Origin: Candidatus Zhuqueibacterota bacterium | Lineage (GTDB): Bacteria > Zhuqueibacterota > Zhuqueibacteria > Thermofontimicrobiales > Sulfurfontimicrobiaceae | Assembly (NCBI GenBank): GCA_016927835.1 | Contig: JAFGMA010000287.1 | Location: 1-63,631, forward strand | DNA: 63,631 bases | Reading direction: 5' to 3' | Shown here: piece by piece, positions 8,850 through 17,648 of the stretch | How the letters are laid out: the number at the start of each line of letters is the position of its first letter | Position numbering within the stretch: position 1 is the first letter of the stretch | Position numbers and translations under genes: made by a program | Notes under the pieces: model-generated | The model's input: the letters and a program-made list of their open reading frames with translations, nothing else | The model's database searches: none | What the model was told of the DNA's origin: nothing

Positions 8850-9200
8850 TCCAACGATGCGGACGAGTAGTCGTTGCCATCGAGTGAAGAAGCGCGAAAT
8901 CAGGTTCAACAATTGCTTGCTCAGAAAAACAGATTTCAAGAGGCACCTCGCTTGAATGACATGTCAGAGGATGTGCCATATTTCTCAAATCTGGTTTAAA
9001 ATGAGTCTTGCATAAAAGAACGAATTTCGGTTCATCCTTCGACTGCGCTCAGGATGAAGCTTCGCTTAAGGGATTGAGCTCGTAGCCAGAATAAATTCAT
9101 GGTGAGCGGAACGGTTCGCCGGTGAGATCGAACCATGATTAATTCTTAATATTCTGTATGTTATAGCTATCTGGGAACATAAACGTAAGGAGTCATCCAA
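8850..9200. other. Intergenic region with dispersed repeat
   Basis: A 351-base gap between the PHP gene and the cold-shock gene. Its second half is occupied by copy A of a dispersed repeat (listed separately). TAAGGAG at 9186-9192 is the ribosome binding site of the cold-shock gene. Nothing else was recognised. Confidence 0.6.
9032..9149. repeat. Dispersed intergenic repeat, copy A
   Basis: A 118-base unit that recurs at 21109-21227. Two palindromic modules are visible: TCATCCT...AGGATGA at the left, and CATGGTGA...ACCATG at the right, with a less conserved middle. Both copies end in AATTCTTAA. The copy lies about 40 bases before the cold-shock gene ribosome binding site. Short palindromic REP-like elements with TTCGAC...CTCAGG cores are common in bacterial intergenic DNA (established), but mobility here is not shown. 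Confidence 0.75.
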
Positions 9201-9404
9201 ATGGAATACGGAACTGTAAAAATGTGGGATCGCTCGAAAGGATTCGGCTTCATCATCACCGATGACGACCAGGACCTGTTCGTGCACGCAAATGATCTTG
9301 ATGTCACATTGAAAGACAAACAACTGCGCGAAAATCAACGCGTGAAATTTGACATTGTCAGTGACATGCGCGGCGATAAAGCCGTTCGCGTACGCCTCGC
9401 GTGA
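9201..9404 (+). CDS. Cold-shock domain protein
   Basis: A 67-residue single cold-shock domain. It begins MEYGTVKMWD and carries the RNP1 motif KGFGFI and the RNP2 motif LFVHAND, followed by LRENQRVKFDI, all canonical for CspA-type RNA/ssDNA-binding proteins. It lacks other domains and is of normal length. It is preceded by TAAGGAG eight bases before the ATG. Such proteins act as RNA chaperones in cold or stationary phase; no CspA-like thermosensor leader is evident because the repeat copy occupies the upstream region. Confidence 0.93.
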   Translation: MEYGTVKMWDRSKGFGFIITDDDQDLFVHANDLDVTLKDKQLRENQRVKFDIVSDMRGDKAVRVRLA

Positions 9405-9924
9405 ATCAGTTTTTTTCGCCAGTCTTCATTTCTTCCGAGTGCCTTTACAACTCAATATCCACATTACGTGAGTTCCCTCAATCATAAATTGAAATCGATT
9501 AAAAATGATCAGGGCGTGCCCGGACATTCAACGCTATACAGTAACGAGCCGAAACGACTCCATTCCATCAGTATTACGTTTTCCGAAATAGGAGGCGGCA
9601 GATATCACCCCACGGAAGAGACAGATTAATCCGGATGCGAGGGATTAAATCGCATTGATTTCAATGTATTACAGCCATTGTCAGGAATCCAAAACCAGAA
9701 TCATTTCAATCGGGGCAAAAATATCGGTTGCTTATATGGGATTTTTTCCCTAAATTTGCTTCTTTTATTTATTCATTCACCAGAAAATTTGAACAAATCG
9801 AAATTGTGAATAATTTGATTCTCGTGCAAATTTAAGCACTTAATCGGATTTCTGACGTCGCTCAAAATAGGATCATTTTCAGATTGCAGCGCAGGCTGGT
9901 GATCCCTTCAAAGGAGAGCATGAT
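9405..9924. other. 520-base intergenic region
   Basis: No gene or RNA was recognised between the cold-shock gene and the DMT permease. A T7 stretch follows the cold-shock stop codon, but without a good stem. TTGAAC (near 9788) with TAATTT 16 bases later is a weak possible promoter for the permease gene. AAGGAG at 9911-9916 is the permease ribosome binding site. Confidence 0.5.
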
Positions 9925-10842
9925 TTGCCCCAGCATCCAACTAGAATTAATCTGACTGCAACGCTTGCGCTTTTAGTCTCCATTCTGTGCTGGAGCGTTG
10001 TTCCGCTATTTTTGAAATATTTCACAAAGCACATTGACGGCTGGACTGCGAATGGCTATCGATATCCGTTCGCGGCGCTTTTATATATTCCCTGGCTATT
10101 CATTTTTTTCCGAAAAGGAAACCTGACACCCGATGTGTGGAAACAAGCGCTTTTGCCGGCAAGCATAAATCTGGTCGGACAGAGTTTATGGGCATGGGCG
10201 CCCTACTTCATCAATCCGGCGTTGCAGGCATTCATCGTTCGCCTGTCAGTGGTATGGGCAGTGATGGGTTCGTTCATCCTTTTCAGTGATGAGCAGCAAT
10301 TGCTGAAAAGCAAGCGTTTTTGGAGCGGTATTCTTCTTGCGATTACGGGTTTTTTGGGGATAGTTCTCGGCGGTTCAAAATTGCCTGCGGACAGCACGCT
10401 GACCGGCATCATCATTATCATCTTATGCAGCGTTTTCTGGGCGCTGTATAATCTGGCTGTGCGCCGGAATATGAATTCAATCGATTCGCGCCTGGCATTC
10501 GGAGTCATCTCGCTGTACACAGCAATTGGCTGCCTGATTTTGATGTTCATACTCGGCACGCCTTCTGCAATATTTCACCTTCCCGCCAGGGTAAATTTTT
10601 ATTTATTTTTATCAGCCTTTATCGGCATCGCAACGGCGCATGTTTTGTTTTACGTAGCCATGAAACGGATCGGCGTGGCAATTTCCACTAGCGTCAATCT
10701 GGCGTCTCCTTTCATTACGGCGATCTTATCCTACATGATTTTTAATGAAATCCTGACGGGCGTACAATGGGGAGCAGGCGTGCTTCTCGCATCCGGGGCG
10801 ATTCTGCTATTGTGGGCGCAAGAAAAATTGAAAGCAATCTGA
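9925..10842 (+). CDS. EamA/DMT-family transporter
   Basis: A 305-residue integral membrane protein with about ten predicted hydrophobic segments arranged as two EamA repeats, the hallmark of the drug/metabolite transporter superfamily. The N-terminal half begins LLVSILCWSVVPLFLKYF and the second half GIATAHVLFYVAMKRIGVA, each typical of an EamA unit. The start is a TTG at 9925, chosen because AAGGAG lies eight bases upstream. An ATG at 9920 is out of frame and quickly stops. Substrate unknown; possibly export of metabolites. Confidence 0.85.
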   Translation: MPQHPTRINLTATLALLVSILCWSVVPLFLKYFTKHIDGWTANGYRYPFAALLYIPWLFIFFRKGNLTPDVWKQALLPASINLVGQSLWAWAPYFINPALQAFIVRLSVVWAVMGSFILFSDEQQLLKSKRFWSGILLAITGFLGIVLGGSKLPADSTLTGIIIIILCSVFWALYNLAVRRNMNSIDSRLAFGVISLYTAIGCLILMFILGTPSAIFHLPARVNFYLFLSAFIGIATAHVLFYVAMKRIGVAISTSVNLASPFITAILSYMIFNEILTGVQWGAGVLLASGAILLLWAQEKLKAI

Positions 10843-10916
10843 AAGGAATCCATTCGCAGATGCCAGTGCTGATGACAGATTAATCGAAACATGCATTTAC
10901 AGAGCGGTACGAATCG

Positions 10917-13127
10917 ATGGAAGAAAAATTAACCCCTGCACAAAAACAATATGGTCAACAAACATACATCTGGTTTACTAGAATCAATGCCCTCTCCTTT
11001 GGTTCACTCGCCGATAGCATCCTAATCCTGTACTCAATCCGACTGGGTGCGGATGATCTGCTGGTAGCGATTTTGACCTCGTTCTTTTATCTGACCCTCC
11101 CGATGATGGGGCTGGGCAAACGCTTCATCGCCAGCAATGGCGTCTCCAAAACTTTTGGCTGGTGCTGGATAGGGCGCAATATTTCAGCTTCCCTGATGAT
11201 CCTTGCTCCCTTTGTGCAACAGCTTGGCTATCACGATTTAGGATTGGCGACTCTGGCGATTGCTGTATTTGGCTTTTTTTTATTCCGCAGCATGGGTGTC
11301 ATTGCCAATACACCTCTATTGGGAGATATTACCAACCAGCAGGACCGGGGGAATTTCATTTCCCGCGTCTGGATTAATTCAAATCTATATTTATTTCTGG
11401 TCATCATCGCAATTGCTTTAGTCCTGAATGATAACACGAACATCGAAACATACCAGTGCATTATCGCCTTCGGATGTGTAGCGGGTTTTATCAGCAGTAT
11501 CTTCCTTTTTAAAATACCCGAGTCCTCGGGCGTATGGCGTTCAGGTAAACGTCCTTTGAAAGAAACTGCCCGGTTTATATCACAGGATCAAGTCGCCAGA
11601 AAATTATTCATCGCGTGGGTCGGAACGACTTCATTGAGTGCACTGGTGGTGCCTTTCAGCATGTTGAGCCTTAAGCGAGGGTATCTTTATTCTGACCAGG
11701 GCGCGCTGGTGTTTGCAATCATCGCCATTCTCGGCGGTATTTTCGTTTCATACTTGAACCGCTTGTTGCTGGATCGTGTCGGACCCCGCCCGATGCTCTT
11801 CATTTACACCTCGGGATTTGGATTAGTGTGCCTGCTTTGGGTTATTGCCCCCATTGATTTCCTGTTATTCCACACCGTTCTCATTTTTCTAATCAGCGGC
11901 ATGAGCGGTTCAGGCTGTAGCACTTCCCTCTCTCACTATTTTTTGGGATATATCCCGGAGGAACACCGTGTGGGTTCTTCGCTCCTGATCAACATCATCG
12001 CCGGCTTGAGCGCAGGGCTTGTCGGTAGTCTGGTAGGAGGCATGTTTCTGAAGACACTGCGCCATTTTGGTCTGGCAGGTTTGAACGTGTATCGGATTTA
12101 TTTCAGTGTAATTTTCCTGTTTCATTTTGGCGCTCTAATCAGCGCATTTCGTTTACGACCGCTCGAAAATCGAAGAATTAAGGATGTGTTGAGCATGCTT
12201 TTTTCAATCCGTGATTGGCGGGCATTATATTCGCTTCAAAAATTATCTGAATCCACAAAACCTGAGAAGGACTTGAAACTCGTTGGTAAATTAAGTGAGC
12301 TCGCATCCGATCTCTCTGAAGATACCCTGTCGCAATACCTCGATTCCCCGAGATTTTTCATTCAAACGCGCGCGATGACAGCGTTGAGAACTATCAATTT
12401 CGGGCAAAGAACCGCAGCGCGACTTATCGAACATGTTAGCAAAGGCGAATTCACTTCGGCTTATTTAGCCGCCGAAATCCTGGGAGAACACCATGTTGCT
12501 GAAGCCATTCCGGCATTAAGACAGGCGCTCAATTCAAAAGATGTTTTTCTGAAAGGGAAATCGATGGTTGCACTCGCGCGCCTGAATGACCGGGATTCAT
12601 TCGCCCGGATCACCGAAATTTTCAGTTCAACCAAAAATCCACGCTTGCTGATTCACGGATTGCACGCCCTGGTCATTCTGGAAGACGCGAACGCTATTCC
12701 TATCATTTTGAACAAACTAACGTTGCCGTCATTGCCGGAACCGGTCTCAAATGAATTGCTGTTCGGATTGTGTGAATTGTTCCATGTCGGCGAAGCATTT
12801 TATCGGCTTTTCAGCATTTTTCAAGATGATTTGGATACCGGATTTTTATCTCTGAAAGAATTTGTAAGCAAGAGCGCAAAGAAATATATAGCGGTTGGAT
12901 TTGAGTTGAATCGAATCGTGGACATGATATCCCAACGCGCGCCGGGTATTCGTGAGGCGCTGGCTGCATTAACGATGCGATTTCCGGTTCAGCTCCAGAA
13001 TCATCCTCTTGCGTATCTGCAAAAATTTTTAAGCGATCCGGCAGTAAGCTTCATCCCCGCAAAGCTTCTTTTGAGTACTGCTTTAATCCTGGCAAACGCG
13101 CTGGATACGGCTCAAGCTGGAAAGTAG
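10917..13127 (+). CDS. MFS-type transporter fused to C-terminal HEAT-like repeats
   Basis: A 736-residue protein. The first 420 residues contain about 12 hydrophobic segments in an MFS-like arrangement (for example LLVAILTSFFYLTLPMMGLG and the loop before SIFLFKIPESSG). The C-terminal 300 residues are soluble and alpha-helical with HEAT/PBS-lyase-like repeats such as YLAAEILGEHHVAEAIPALR and FLKGKSMVALARLNDRDSFA. Fusion of a permease to a HEAT solenoid suggests cytosolic protein-protein contacts or regulation, but no partner is obvious. It begins 74 bases after the DMT gene and may be co-transcribed. The start has only a weak GAGCGG ribosome binding site. Confidence 0.8.
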   Translation: MEEKLTPAQKQYGQQTYIWFTRINALSFGSLADSILILYSIRLGADDLLVAILTSFFYLTLPMMGLGKRFIASNGVSKTFGWCWIGRNISASLMILAPFVQQLGYHDLGLATLAIAVFGFFLFRSMGVIANTPLLGDITNQQDRGNFISRVWINSNLYLFLVIIAIALVLNDNTNIETYQCIIAFGCVAGFISSIFLFKIPESSGVWRSGKRPLKETARFISQDQVARKLFIAWVGTTSLSALVVPFSMLSLKRGYLYSDQGALVFAIIAILGGIFVSYLNRLLLDRVGPRPMLFIYTSGFGLVCLLWVIAPIDFLLFHTVLIFLISGMSGSGCSTSLSHYFLGYIPEEHRVGSSLLINIIAGLSAGLVGSLVGGMFLKTLRHFGLAGLNVYRIYFSVIFLFHFGALISAFRLRPLENRRIKDVLSMLFSIRDWRALYSLQKLSESTKPEKDLKLVGKLSELASDLSEDTLSQYLDSPRFFIQTRAMTALRTINFGQRTAARLIEHVSKGEFTSAYLAAEILGEHHVAEAIPALRQALNSKDVFLKGKSMVALARLNDRDSFARITEIFSSTKNPRLLIHGLHALVILEDANAIPIILNKLTLPSLPEPVSNELLFGLCELFHVGEAFYRLFSIFQDDLDTGFLSLKEFVSKSAKKYIAVGFELNRIVDMISQRAPGIREALAALTMRFPVQLQNHPLAYLQKFLSDPAVSFIPAKLLLSTALILANALDTAQAGK

Positions 13128-13283
13128 AACCGACACTCACATCTATCCATAAATAGAGCATGTCATCCAGTGCCCGAAATTTTAAAATTCGATTGACATC
13201 ATGTTCCTCAAGGTGTATTTCAGCTTGAACCTGCGACTCAAAATTCCATTCAAAATCATCGCAAAAACTAAAGGAAAAAAATC

Positions 13284-13312
13284 TTGACTTTAAATAAAAA
13301 TAATATTATATT
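13284..13312 (+). promoter_or_regulatory. tRNA promoter
   Basis: TTGACT (13284-13289), 17 bases, TATATT (13307-13312), ending 12 bases before the mature tRNA 5' end. Position and sequence fit a stable-RNA promoter. Confidence 0.75.
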
Positions 13313-13324
13313 ACGTCACATTAA

Positions 13325-13398
13325 GGCGGCGTAGCTCAGCTGGTCAGAGCAGTGGAATCATAATCCACGTGTCCGGGGTTCGAATCCCTGCGCCGCTA
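13325..13398 (+). tRNA. tRNA-Met (CAU), elongator type
   Basis: A 74-base cloverleaf. The acceptor stem GGCGGCG pairs with CGCCGCT (G1-U72 wobble as in many elongator tRNA-Met), followed by discriminator A. D arm GCTC/GAGC; anticodon stem GTGGA/TCCAC with loop ATCATAA giving CAU; T arm CGGGG/CCCTG with TTCGAAT. The CCA end is not encoded. An initiator is unlikely because the three G-C pairs in the anticodon stem and the mismatched 1-72 pair are absent. A lysidine-modified tRNA-Ile(CAU) is the alternative, but the acceptor stem reads as elongator Met. It ends 120 bases before tilS. Confidence 0.9.
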
Positions 13399-13473
13399 CG
13401 ATTTATTTCATCAGGATGTTGGTTGATAAATGCAAGGTGGATTAATTTAAATGAAATAAACGGGTTAAGATTT

Positions 13474-13506
13474 GACCTTTCATTGATGAAAGGTCATTTT
13501 TGTTTT
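13474..13506 (+). terminator. Rho-independent terminator between the tRNA and tilS
   Basis: A perfect 10-bp stem GACCTTTCAT/ATGAAAGGTC with a 2-base loop at 13474-13495, followed by ATTTTTGTTTT. It should end the tRNA transcript. It lies only about 12 bases before the tilS ATG, so tilS expression needs read-through or a start within this segment. Confidence 0.85.
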
Positions 13507-13517
13507 ATGGGGTGCTT

Positions 13518-14918
13518 ATGAATATATTGGAAGCTTTCCAGTATAATCTGATTCATAAATGCTTACTGGAGCGTGGGAGCAGCGTGTTGATTGCGGTTTC
13601 CGGGGGTGTAGATTCGATTGTTCTCCTCCATTTATTTCATATCATCCAAAGAAAATTTAACCTTAGGTTGCATATTATCCACATGAACCACGGATTGCGC
13701 GGCTCTGAATCCGATGGCGATGCCGATTTCGTCCAAAAAGTTGCTGAAAATTATAAACTGGATTTCACCATAAAAAAAATTGACACTCAAAATTTTGCAT
13801 ATTCAAGAAAAGTTTCGATCGAAGAAGGCGCGCGCATTTTGCGCTATAAATTTTTCGATGATATGCTCGAAAAAACAGGATTTGACTGGGTTGCAACGGC
13901 GCATAATATCGACGATCAGGCAGAAACCATTTTGGATCACCTGATGCGAGGATCTGGGATCCGCGGACTGGCAGGCATTGCTTATTCCCGCGACAGGTTC
14001 ATCCGACCACTACTAAACATTTCCAGACACGACATTGAGGCGTATGCCGCAAAGGAAGGATTAAAATATCGTACTGATTCGAGCAATTGGGAATTGAAAT
14101 ACAAACGTAATCGTATCCGCTATGAACTGATCCCATACATCAGAAGGTATTTCAATCCCAAAATTGCGACGGTTTTATTGAATACGGGCGAGTTGTTTCG
14201 CGAAACCGAACAGTACCTCATGCAGCAAGCTCAACTAGCCTTTGATAAGGCGCTGAGATCTCGATCTAATCGAATTGTTAGCCTTGATTTGAAAGCATTC
14301 AGAACCCAGGTTACGGCAATACGCCAATATATCATCTTTCACATACTGGACTTGCTTCATATTCAAAAAAATGTTGTAACATTTCAGTTCATGAATCGCA
14401 TCCTCGATCTGGCTCAGACCGGGCACTCCGGAAGCCGGCTTTCGATCACCAAAGCCTGGGAACTTCTGATTGCGCGCGATGAATTGGTGTTCCACCTGCG
14501 CCATAACGAAGCATTCAATTTTGAAGTGACCATTGCCGAGCGATACCTGTTATTCAATGGTGAAGTTGAATTCTATACCGAATTGCTGCAGCTTACCGAT
14601 ATTCCAGAGCATTACAACAAGAATCCAAACATTGAATATGTGGATTATGATAAATTGAAATTCCCGCTCAATCTTCGAAATCCGCACCCCGGAGATAGAT
14701 TTCGTCCGTTGAATATGCGCGGAGAAAAAAAGCTTTCCGATTTCTTTATCGATGAAAAAGTGCCAAACTATTTGCGAGGGCGGGTGCCAATCCTGGAGTG
14801 TCAGGATGGGATTATTTGGGTGTGCGGGTATCGTATTGATGATCGCTATAAAATATCTGACTTAACTAAGAACGTATTATATCTGGAAATATGTGAGGGT
14901 TGCCGTGATGGATTATAG
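13518..14918 (+). CDS. tilS: tRNA(Ile)-lysidine synthetase
   Basis: A 466-residue N-type ATP pyrophosphatase. The PP-loop motif SGGVDS lies at residues 28-33, followed by the family continuations HMNHGLRG, ATAHNIDDQAET and RMRGSGIRGL-like LMRGSGIRGLAGI. The C-terminal region with NLRNPHPGDRF and KKLSDFFIDEKVP matches the TilS C-terminal substrate-binding domain. It modifies cytidine 34 of tRNA-Ile(CAU) to lysidine, switching it from Met to Ile identity. The open frame begins at a TTG (13500), but ATG 13518 is preferred; only a weak GGGG is upstream. hpt overlaps its 3' end and ftsH follows, the usual tilS-hpt-ftsH order. Confidence 0.93.
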   Translation: MNILEAFQYNLIHKCLLERGSSVLIAVSGGVDSIVLLHLFHIIQRKFNLRLHIIHMNHGLRGSESDGDADFVQKVAENYKLDFTIKKIDTQNFAYSRKVSIEEGARILRYKFFDDMLEKTGFDWVATAHNIDDQAETILDHLMRGSGIRGLAGIAYSRDRFIRPLLNISRHDIEAYAAKEGLKYRTDSSNWELKYKRNRIRYELIPYIRRYFNPKIATVLLNTGELFRETEQYLMQQAQLAFDKALRSRSNRIVSLDLKAFRTQVTAIRQYIIFHILDLLHIQKNVVTFQFMNRILDLAQTGHSGSRLSITKAWELLIARDELVFHLRHNEAFNFEVTIAERYLLFNGEVEFYTELLQLTDIPEHYNKNPNIEYVDYDKLKFPLNLRNPHPGDRFRPLNMRGEKKLSDFFIDEKVPNYLRGRVPILECQDGIIWVCGYRIDDRYKISDLTKNVLYLEICEGCRDGL

Positions 14919-15450
14919 TGTTGCTGAATTTTTTAATGGCAAATATAAAGTGCTGATAACAAAAGATGAAATTCATCGAAAAGTGAAGGAACTTGCACAC
15001 AAAATTACAGTTGATTATAAAGATAAATGCCCGGTGTTGATCGGCGTCCTGAATGGCGCCTTTATTTTCATGGCAGACCTGGTGAAGGAATTGCACATCG
15101 ATTGCGAAGTAGATTTTATAAAAATATCAAGTTATGGCAATGCAAAAATCTCATCGGGCAAAATCGATGTGCTCAAAGACATCAATTGCCATCTCGAAGG
15201 ACGACATGTGCTCATTATTGAAGACATTGTCGATTCGGGGCTTTCAGTTAAATTTTTGGAAAATCTTGTAAGTACCCAAAATCCGGCTTCTCTGAAATTT
15301 GTATCGCTTATGAAAAAAATGGGAGCTGCCAGGATTAATTTCGAAATCGACTATCTTGGCTTTGAAATCCCGAATGAATTTGTGGTAGGGTACGGACTCG
15401 ATTACTGCCAGAAATTGCGAAATTTGCCGGCAGTCTATTTGATGAATTAA
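14908..15450 (+). CDS. hpt: Hypoxanthine phosphoribosyltransferase
   Basis: A 180-residue type I phosphoribosyltransferase that makes IMP (and usually GMP) from the base and PRPP for purine salvage. The PRPP-binding motif reads [11 protein letters not shown], with Ser where Thr is more common, and [16 protein letters not shown] and DFIKISSYG are typical of bacterial Hpt. An upstream GTG at 14893 is in frame, but GAGGG eight bases before the ATG at 14908 supports the shorter form. It overlaps the end of tilS by 11 bases, indicating translational coupling, and ftsH follows 31 bases later. Confidence 0.93.
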   Translation: MDYSVAEFFNGKYKVLITKDEIHRKVKELAHKITVDYKDKCPVLIGVLNGAFIFMADLVKELHIDCEVDFIKISSYGNAKISSGKIDVLKDINCHLEGRHVLIIEDIVDSGLSVKFLENLVSTQNPASLKFVSLMKKMGAARINFEIDYLGFEIPNEFVVGYGLDYCQKLRNLPAVYLMN

Positions 15451-15481
15451 GCATTTCTCTTATATAGGATTTTTTATAATT

Positions 15482-17536
15482 ATGCCCAAAATGAACCAAA
15501 ACACTTCTAACGATGAAGAGGAAAAATCCTCGACGCAACCAAAAAATAATCGCAAGAAAGGCTTTTCCCCTCCTGGTAATCAAAATCAAAATCGAAATGA
15601 TAGTTTTCAATGGACCAAAGCCCTGAAAACGCTGGTTTTCTGGGCATTCATCCTGCTCATTGCTTTTTACTTTGCCACGCAGTTCGGCGTACGTGATACG
15701 ATGAAAAAAGAAATTCCGTATACCTTTTTCATCACGCTGCTGGAAAATGATCTGATCGAAGAGGCTGTAATAGAGGAACGCGAATTTCATGGCAAATTAA
15801 AGTCTCCCAGCGAAATCAATCGCTTTTTGCAAAAAGCTAAAGAAGGAACGCTGATTGAAGATCAGGTACGCCTGGATGAAAAAATCAGGGGAATTGAACG
15901 CGACCTGCAAGGGTTGTCCAATTTTACTGTTATTCTGTTGGAACCACCGAGTTGGGAAGTTATAGAAAAGTGGCGCTCACATATCGATCAATTTGAATTC
16001 AAACCGCAAAAGACCGATTGGGTTCAACTGCTAATCAATTTTTCTCCCTGGATTTTGCTGATCGTATTCTGGATTTTCATCCTGCGCAGGATGCAAGGCG
16101 GAAGCGCAAAAAGCATCTTCTCCTTCGGCAAGAGCCGGGCAAAGCTGCTGCTTGAAAATCGCCCGAAAGTTTCTTTCAAGGATGTCGCCGGAGCTGACGA
16201 AGCCAAGCAGGAACTGCAGGAAATTATTGAATTTTTGAAGGAGCCGGAAAAATTCCAGCGGCTGGGCGGAAAAATTCCGAAAGGTGCCCTGCTTTTAGGT
16301 CCACCCGGAACCGGCAAAACGTTGCTCGCCAAGGCAGTATCGGGCGAAGCCGGGGTACCCTTTTTCAGCATGTCCGGCGCCGATTTTGTTGAAATGTTCG
16401 TTGGCGTTGGCGCATCACGAGTGCGCGATCTGTTCGAACAGGGCAAAAAAAATGCACCTTGCATCATTTTTATAGATGAAATCGATGCCGTTGGCAGGCA
16501 ACGCGGAGCGGGGCTCGGGGGAGGGCATGATGAACGCGAACAGACGCTAAATCAATTGCTGGTGGAAATGGACGGATTCGATTCCAATGAAGGCGTCATT
16601 TTGCTCGCAGCAACCAATCGCCCGGATGTGCTCGATCATGCATTGTTGCGTCCCGGTCGCTTCGACCGGCAAATCGTCGTCGATCGCCCGGATGTACGCG
16701 GACGCGAAGGTATACTCAAAGTTCATACCAAGAATATTCCGCTGGCGAAGCAGATCAACCTATCAATTATCGCAAAAGGCACACCCGGCTTTTCAGGTGC
16801 TGATCTTGCCAATCTTGTTAATGAAGCAGCCTTGCTCGCAGCGCGAAGAAGCAAAAAGGTTGTCAGCATGTCGGAACTTGAGGAATCGAAGGATAAGGTT
16901 CTGATGGGCGCGGAACGAAAAAGCATGCTGCTTACAGACGAGGAAAAACGCAATACGGCTTACCATGAATCAGGTCATGTATTGGTTTCAAAAAATATAC
17001 CCGGTTCCGATCCCATCCATAAAGTAACCATAATCCCGCGCGGTCGTGCTCTCGGTCTCACAACCTCGCTGCCCATCGATGAAAAGCATAATCATTCACG
17101 AACGTATATCGAGGCATATATTTGCAAATTGTTGGGTGGAAGAGCCGCCGAACAATGCGTATTCAATGAAATAACCACCGGTTCAGGCGATGATATCGAT
17201 CGGGCGACAGAATGGGCAAGACGAATGGTGTGCGATTTCGGCATGAGCGATAAGCTGGGACCATTGTCCTTCGGCAAGAAGAATGAAGAGATTTTTCTTG
17301 GACGCGAAATTGCGCAACATCGTGACTATAGTGAAAAAACCGCCCAGATGATCGATGATGAGGTGAAAAATTTTGTTCTCACTGCAGAGCGAAAAGCCAA
17401 ACACATCATCGAAACTAACATCGATAAGCTGCATAAATTGGCAAGTGCTTTGCTGGAAAAAGAAGCCCTGTCCGGCGATCAAATAGATAAACTTCTCGAA
17501 GATAACGGGCAGCCAATTGAATCCAAAGACACATGA
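15482..17536 (+). CDS. ftsH: ATP-dependent zinc metalloprotease FtsH
   Basis: A 684-residue membrane-anchored AAA+ protease that degrades misfolded and regulatory membrane proteins. Visible: transmembrane segments near residues 50-67 and 186-202 flanking a periplasmic domain, Walker A GPPGTGKT (273-280), Walker B IIFIDE (328-333), pore-loop FVEMFVGVG, the second region of homology with [20 protein letters not shown], and the zinc site HESGH (495-499). The N terminus has a 45-residue Asn/Lys/Gln-rich cytosolic extension longer than in E. coli FtsH. It closes the conserved tilS-hpt-ftsH trio. Its ribosome binding site is weak. Confidence 0.96.
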   Translation: MPKMNQNTSNDEEEKSSTQPKNNRKKGFSPPGNQNQNRNDSFQWTKALKTLVFWAFILLIAFYFATQFGVRDTMKKEIPYTFFITLLENDLIEEAVIEEREFHGKLKSPSEINRFLQKAKEGTLIEDQVRLDEKIRGIERDLQGLSNFTVILLEPPSWEVIEKWRSHIDQFEFKPQKTDWVQLLINFSPWILLIVFWIFILRRMQGGSAKSIFSFGKSRAKLLLENRPKVSFKDVAGADEAKQELQEIIEFLKEPEKFQRLGGKIPKGALLLGPPGTGKTLLAKAVSGEAGVPFFSMSGADFVEMFVGVGASRVRDLFEQGKKNAPCIIFIDEIDAVGRQRGAGLGGGHDEREQTLNQLLVEMDGFDSNEGVILLAATNRPDVLDHALLRPGRFDRQIVVDRPDVRGREGILKVHTKNIPLAKQINLSIIAKGTPGFSGADLANLVNEAALLAARRSKKVVSMSELEESKDKVLMGAERKSMLLTDEEKRNTAYHESGHVLVSKNIPGSDPIHKVTIIPRGRALGLTTSLPIDEKHNHSRTYIEAYICKLLGGRAAEQCVFNEITTGSGDDIDRATEWARRMVCDFGMSDKLGPLSFGKKNEEIFLGREIAQHRDYSEKTAQMIDDEVKNFVLTAERKAKHIIETNIDKLHKLASALLEKEALSGDQIDKLLEDNGQPIESKDT

Positions 17537-17648
17537 TCTCCAGACGCAGCTTTAGCGATTTCTCACAGTTGATGTCTTCCGAGAATTGTTCCAATGTGTA
17601 ACGCATTTGAATCGATTTATGATATCGTGTTCTAAAGGAGTTAGACAG

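Noticed and set aside
13325..13398. Initiator tRNA-fMet or tRNA-Ile(CAU)
   Set aside because: The anticodon stem lacks the three G-C pairs of initiators, and the GGCGGCG/CGCCGCT acceptor resembles elongator tRNA-Met in other bacteria.
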